In this document: one piece after another, positions 61,416 through 64,000 of the stretch
Layout: the number at the start of each line of letters is the position of its first letter
Numbering within the stretch: position 1 is the stretch's first letter
Origin: Pigmentiphaga sp. NML080357
GTDB lineage: Bacteria > Pseudomonadota > Gammaproteobacteria > Burkholderiales > Burkholderiaceae_B
Direction: 5' to 3'
DNA length: 64,000 nucleotides
Assembly: GCF_002188465.1 (NCBI RefSeq)
Contig: NZ_NINW01000030.1
Location: 33,284-97,283, forward strand
Notes under the pieces: model-generated
What the model was told of the DNA's origin: nothing
What the model saw: the letters and a program-made list of their open reading frames with translations, nothing else
Database searches by the model: none
Made by a program: the position numbers and the translations under genes

Positions 61416-61888
61416 GGCCGCACCCGGTCAAATACGCGCCCGAGGAACCAGAAGTTCAGCACCCCGGCCCAGAGGGCTTGGTCTGCCTCCGTCCAGGCAT
61501 ACAGGATGGCAACGCCCCAGCCTGTGCCACCTGTCACAGCGGCGGCGACTGTTGCTGTTTTGGTCGCACAGTACAGCGCCATGAACCAGTAGGTGATGAC
61601 CGGGCGGACGCTGGAGCTCAGCGCATCGGCCCAGCGCACACCGGTTTTCTCGCCCTGAGTGCGAACGGCTTCGCGCAAGGTTTCGATGGCTCCGACGTTC
61701 CATGCCGCGTCGGCACCCGCGCCGATTTCCGACATTCGCTGCGCGCCGCGCAGCTTCTCGAACTCCAGCGCCTTGTCCTGCATCGCCAGTTCGTGGCCAC
61801 GCTCTCCCTTGCGGTCAAGCCATTTGAGGATTTCAGGTGCAAGACGGAAGGCCCCGCCGAGCAATCCTCCGAGCAGGGTCTCGATCAT
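61412..61888 (-). CDS. Phage 3TM-type holin
   Basis: A 158-residue protein starting IETLLGGLLGGAFRLAPEILKWLDRKGERGHEL (in outline), a charged coiled stretch and then hydrophobic segments VITYWFMALYCATKTATVAAAV and WAGVLNFWFLGRVF. This pattern is found in tailed phages of Pseudomonas and Burkholderia directly before lysozyme genes, annotated as 3TM-type holin. It would form membrane lesions that release the lysozyme. Overlaps both neighbours by 4 bp. Confidence 0.85.
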   Translation of the reverse strand: MIETLLGGLLGGAFRLAPEILKWLDRKGERGHELAMQDKALEFEKLRGAQRMSEIGAGADAAWNVGAIETLREAVRTQGEKTGVRWADALSSSVRPVITYWFMALYCATKTATVAAAVTGGTGWGVAILYAWTEADQALWAGVLNFWFLGRVFDRVRP

Positions 61889-62184
61889 TGCGAGCCTCCC
61901 ATGAGCTTGAACTTGATCGCGGCGCCGACCAACAGCGCGGCCAGCAGGCCAGTGGTCAGCACCTTCACGAAGGTCTGCCAGGCGGTGCGACGGGCGTCGC
62001 GCCAGGCATCAAGGAGGTCGCGCAGCTCGCGGATGTCGCGGGCGGCACTGCCGTTCTCCAGGCCCAGGTGGGCGAGGCAGCGCTCGGCACCGCGTTCGGC
62101 GGCGCAGTCGAGCAGTTCCTCGAAGTCCTCGCGGCGCAGCAGGACCATGTTCTCGACGAGGGCGGGTTTGGCGTCTTCGGTCAT
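61885..62184 (-). CDS. DUF6127-family phage protein
   Basis: A 99-residue protein: MVLLRREDFEELLDCAAERGAERCLAHLGLEN, a helical linker ARDIRELRDLLDAWRDARR and one C-terminal membrane segment (VLTTGLLAALLVGAAIKF), in order. This matches DUF6127, a family found next to lysis genes. A single membrane anchor and cytoplasmic helical part suggest a lysis accessory or spanin-like role, unproven. Start at ATG 62184; a leftward terminator separates it from the tail gene upstream. Confidence 0.8.
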   Translation of the reverse strand: MTEDAKPALVENMVLLRREDFEELLDCAAERGAERCLAHLGLENGSAARDIRELRDLLDAWRDARRTAWQTFVKVLTTGLLAALLVGAAIKFKLMGGSQ

Positions 62185-62200
62185 AGGTGGTCTCCAGAAA

Positions 62201-62227
62201 CGAAAAACCCGCCACGTGGGCGGGTTC
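62201..62227 (-). terminator. Intrinsic terminator inside the prophage late region
   Basis: Leftward reading: AACCCGCC-CACG-TGGCGGGTT followed by TTTCGTTTC. It lies between the DUF2793 gene and the lysis cassette, so part of the late transcript may end here and lysis genes may have separate control. Confidence 0.75.
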
Positions 62228-62251
62228 GAGATAGTGGGGTGGGGATGCGGT

Positions 62252-62605
62252 TCAGATGGGCAGGCCGGCGCTCCAGCCGGTGGGCTTGTAGACGGCGAGC
62301 ACGTCCTCGTCCTCGATGAAGCAGGTCCAGCCGATCTTCGGGACGTAGAAGAACCACGCACCCTCAAGGCGCACTGCAATCTGCCCGGCCTTTCCGGCCC
62401 ACGCGCCTGTGGGACTGGATGCCACGATGTAGCGCTCGCCGTTCGCTGGAGCGGTCGGCGGGCTTGCCAAGGTGCGCGACTTCACCGACAACTGCAGCAC
62501 CGCATCGAGCAGTTTCAGGTTGGCATCCATTCCGGTGTTCCATCCCGACTCGCGGGCGCTCCAGCCGTAGTTCATGCCCAGGTTCGGGCCGATCAGTGCT
62601 GCCAT
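62252..62605 (-). CDS. DUF2793 phage tail/fibre-associated protein
   Basis: A 117-residue protein with PNLGMNYGWSARESGWNTGMDANLKLLDAVLQLSVKSRT in outline, then SPPTAPANGERYIVASSPTGAW and AVRLEGAWFFYVPKIGW: the DUF2793 pattern. Such modules occur after tail-tip genes and are thought to be part of the tail fibre or host-contact device. Start at the ATG at 62605 with GGAGAATGAA directly upstream; an earlier ATG at 62647 would overlap the tail gene's 3' end. It is followed by a terminator. Confidence 0.82.
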   Translation of the reverse strand: MAALIGPNLGMNYGWSARESGWNTGMDANLKLLDAVLQLSVKSRTLASPPTAPANGERYIVASSPTGAWAGKAGQIAVRLEGAWFFYVPKIGWTCFIEDEDVLAVYKPTGWSAGLPI

Positions 62606-62606
62606 T

Positions 62607-64000
62607 TCATTCTCCGTAGGTGGCCCCGTAGAACATGCCGTAGCCACGGCACTCGGGGATGTCGATCTGCTGGGCCTGCCAGCTGGTGTACCCGTCGCGC
62701 ACCGCCTCGACCTTGACGGTCAGTTTTTCGTTCGGTCGGTTCAGGCCGCTTTCGGCGACTTCGGTGGCCATTGGATAGGTCCAGTTCGTGCCGGTCACTC
62801 CCGTTTCTACGTGCTTGAGCGTGCCGGCCTCGCCATAGATCCGCACGGTGTACGTCGTGCCTGGCTCCGGCCCGATATTGGTTTCTCCCTGCGTCACCAG
62901 ATAGGAGGTCTGCAGTACCCGGCTGCGGTGTGCCCAGCTGACCGTCAGTTCCCCTGTGATGTGACTCACGGTGTAGTCAAGGTTGTTGACCCTGAACCTG
63001 CCGGGTGGATAAGGCCTGATCTGCCGCTTGGCAAAGGTGTATCTGATCGAGGCGGCCGAGGCTTCCGCCAAGCGCCCCATCCCGGTCGCGGGCAGCACCT
63101 TGGCTTGCACCGTCTCGCCGCTCAGATACTGGGCCGTGGTGTAAAACTGCCCACCTTCGACGAAGTACAGCCGGGTGCCGGCCGCGTGTTTCGCGGGTAC
63201 CGTATCCAGCACGCCGCGATCCACCGACACGGTGCCGGCCGCGACATCGATTGCCCTGACCGCAACCAGTTCTCCGCCGAGCTGCGCGTAGGTGTCCAGC
63301 GCCACTAAATCCAGATCGACGCTGTAGAGGACATTCAGCACGGTTTCGGTTTGCCCGATGTCGTTCGCCAGCACGCACGACGGGACGAAGTCGCCGACAC
63401 CGATCATCTCGAAAGCCGCCGAGCCCTGCCGGGTCAGTACCGTGTAGTTGATGGCTGCATTCGAGGGCCGCACGACGGAGACAGACAGGAATCCGCCGTC
63501 CGGATCAATCTCGGCCTGTGCGGCGGCAGACTCGCCGGTGAGCTCGCGCACGAGGGTCCAGTACGGCAGTTCGCTCACCGACACGAAATTCGCCGCGATC
63601 GGCGCTTGCCGGGGATCGGCCCAGCCGCTCTCGGCGGGTGCGAGATAAACGGCATCAGGCAGGCCGAACACATCCTCGACACAGGTGATCCGCACCCGGC
63701 CGTCGGCCAGCGTCCCGTAGCTGATCTGCGCGACCCTAAGGATCAATTGCTCGATCCGCAGCTCGGGCCAGGAGAATCTGAACACGTCGCCGATGTTGAG
63801 GCTGGCGGCCGTGCGGTTGGCCACCAGCGTGACCTTCGCCAGAGTGGACGAAAGCTGACGTAGATCCCGCATCGCGAGGCGTGCGGCTAAGGCGCCGTTG
63901 GCCACGCCCTCGTAGCTGACCTTGGCATCCTTGATTTCCCCCAGGGACCGTTCAATGCCGGCGATGTCCTGCACCGAGATCGACACACTCTTGTCGGTCG
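62607..64000 (-). CDS. Phage tail-tip protein, C-terminal part (5' end outside window)
   Basis: At least 464 residues, open to the right edge. The visible part contains a beta-rich baseplate-hub-like region (LPYWTLVRELTGESAAAQAEI, VVRPSNAAINYTVLTR) and fibronectin-like C-terminal strands (VSHITGELTVSWAHRSRV, PGTTYTVRIYGEAGTLKHVE). It resembles the tail-tip/host-specificity proteins of long-tailed phages (lambda J or GTA TIM-barrel-type). Its stop is 1 bp before the DUF2793 start. The reading frame has no interruption, so it looks intact as far as visible. Confidence 0.82.
   Translation of the reverse strand, partial: TDKSVSISVQDIAGIERSLGEIKDAKVSYEGVANGALAARLAMRDLRQLSSTLAKVTLVANRTAASLNIGDVFRFSWPELRIEQLILRVAQISYGTLADGRVRITCVEDVFGLPDAVYLAPAESGWADPRQAPIAANFVSVSELPYWTLVRELTGESAAAQAEIDPDGGFLSVSVVRPSNAAINYTVLTRQGSAAFEMIGVGDFVPSCVLANDIGQTETVLNVLYSVDLDLVALDTYAQLGGELVAVRAIDVAAGTVSVDRGVLDTVPAKHAAGTRLYFVEGGQFYTTAQYLSGETVQAKVLPATGMGRLAEASAASIRYTFAKRQIRPYPPGRFRVNNLDYTVSHITGELTVSWAHRSRVLQTSYLVTQGETNIGPEPGTTYTVRIYGEAGTLKHVETGVTGTNWTYPMATEVAESGLNRPNEKLTVKVEAVRDGYTSWQAQQIDIPECRGYGMFYGATYGE

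Larger units (their letters stand above)
60948..64000 (-). mobile_element. Prophage late region (lysis and tail genes), continuing beyond the window
   Basis: Five minus-strand genes read as tail-tip protein, DUF2793 protein, DUF6127 protein, holin and lysozyme, the usual 3' end of a siphovirus-type late operon. Three starts overlap the previous stop. The lysozyme stop is 81 bp from the end of the stress island; integrase and structural genes lie outside the window. Confidence 0.85.

Overview
The window is high-GC chromosomal DNA from a betaproteobacterium, most likely Alcaligenaceae and Bordetella- or Achromobacter-like. This rests on three Bug/TctC-type extracytoplasmic solute receptors, the recG-oxyR-dps order, and the general gene repertoire; the genus is inference. 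Coding density is high and most open frames on the opposite strand are high-GC shadows.

Layout. (1) 1-3561: end of an MFS transporter, a Dps ferritin and a phospholipase-D-type lipoprotein. (2) 3602-12562: a catabolic block around one LysR-type regulator. On the minus side are an Old Yellow Enzyme and a Bug receptor. On the plus side is a tightly packed run of NTF2-like protein, iron-containing alcohol dehydrogenase/maleylacetate reductase-like enzyme, TauD/TfdA dioxygenase, FAH-family hydrolase, a second Bug receptor and an FMN-dependent 2-hydroxyacid dehydrogenase. Matching palindromes flank the regulator on both sides. (3) 12578-20972: tRNA-Ala(CGC), a doubly deleted zinc alcohol dehydrogenase pseudogene, ferredoxin-NADP reductase, an APC permease, RidA, then recG, oxyR and a second dps. 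(4) 21198-31606: mostly housekeeping genes (CoA ligase, ubiA, yggS, proC, MFS, edd, NCS2 permease, BON protein, rlmJ). (5) 31617-38239: a GntR/carboxymuconolactone-decarboxylase/Bug unit, ahpF and ahpC, a GST and stress-type small proteins. (6) 38330-42991: cstA with its small partner, divergent from a Cache-sensor histidine kinase/NarL-type regulator pair. (7) 42998-49979: ogt, DUF488, a secreted TAP-like hydrolase, small exported proteins, a GNAT enzyme and a Tat-exported phospholipase C.

(8) 50444-60866 is the standout: a compact protein-quality-control/heat-resistance island. Its order is HTH regulator, Hsp20, ClpK (ClpG) disaggregase, cardiolipin synthase-like protein, FtsH, zinc-ribbon thioredoxin, PsiE, M48 protease and a DegS-like serine protease, all on one strand with short gaps or overlaps. 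It belongs to the transmissible LHR/TLPQC family but lacks yfdX, hdeD and kefB. (9) 60948-64000: lysis genes (lysozyme, 3TM-type holin), a DUF6127 protein, a DUF2793 protein and a partial tail-tip protein of a prophage running on the minus strand off the window. The stress island sits between a degenerate tRNA-like element with its own terminator (about 49993-50139) and the end of the prophage late genes. It may therefore be prophage cargo or a neighbouring island.

Oxidative stress recurs: oxyR, ahpCF, two dps genes, and the protease/chaperone island. I found no CRISPR array, rRNA or intact insertion sequence.
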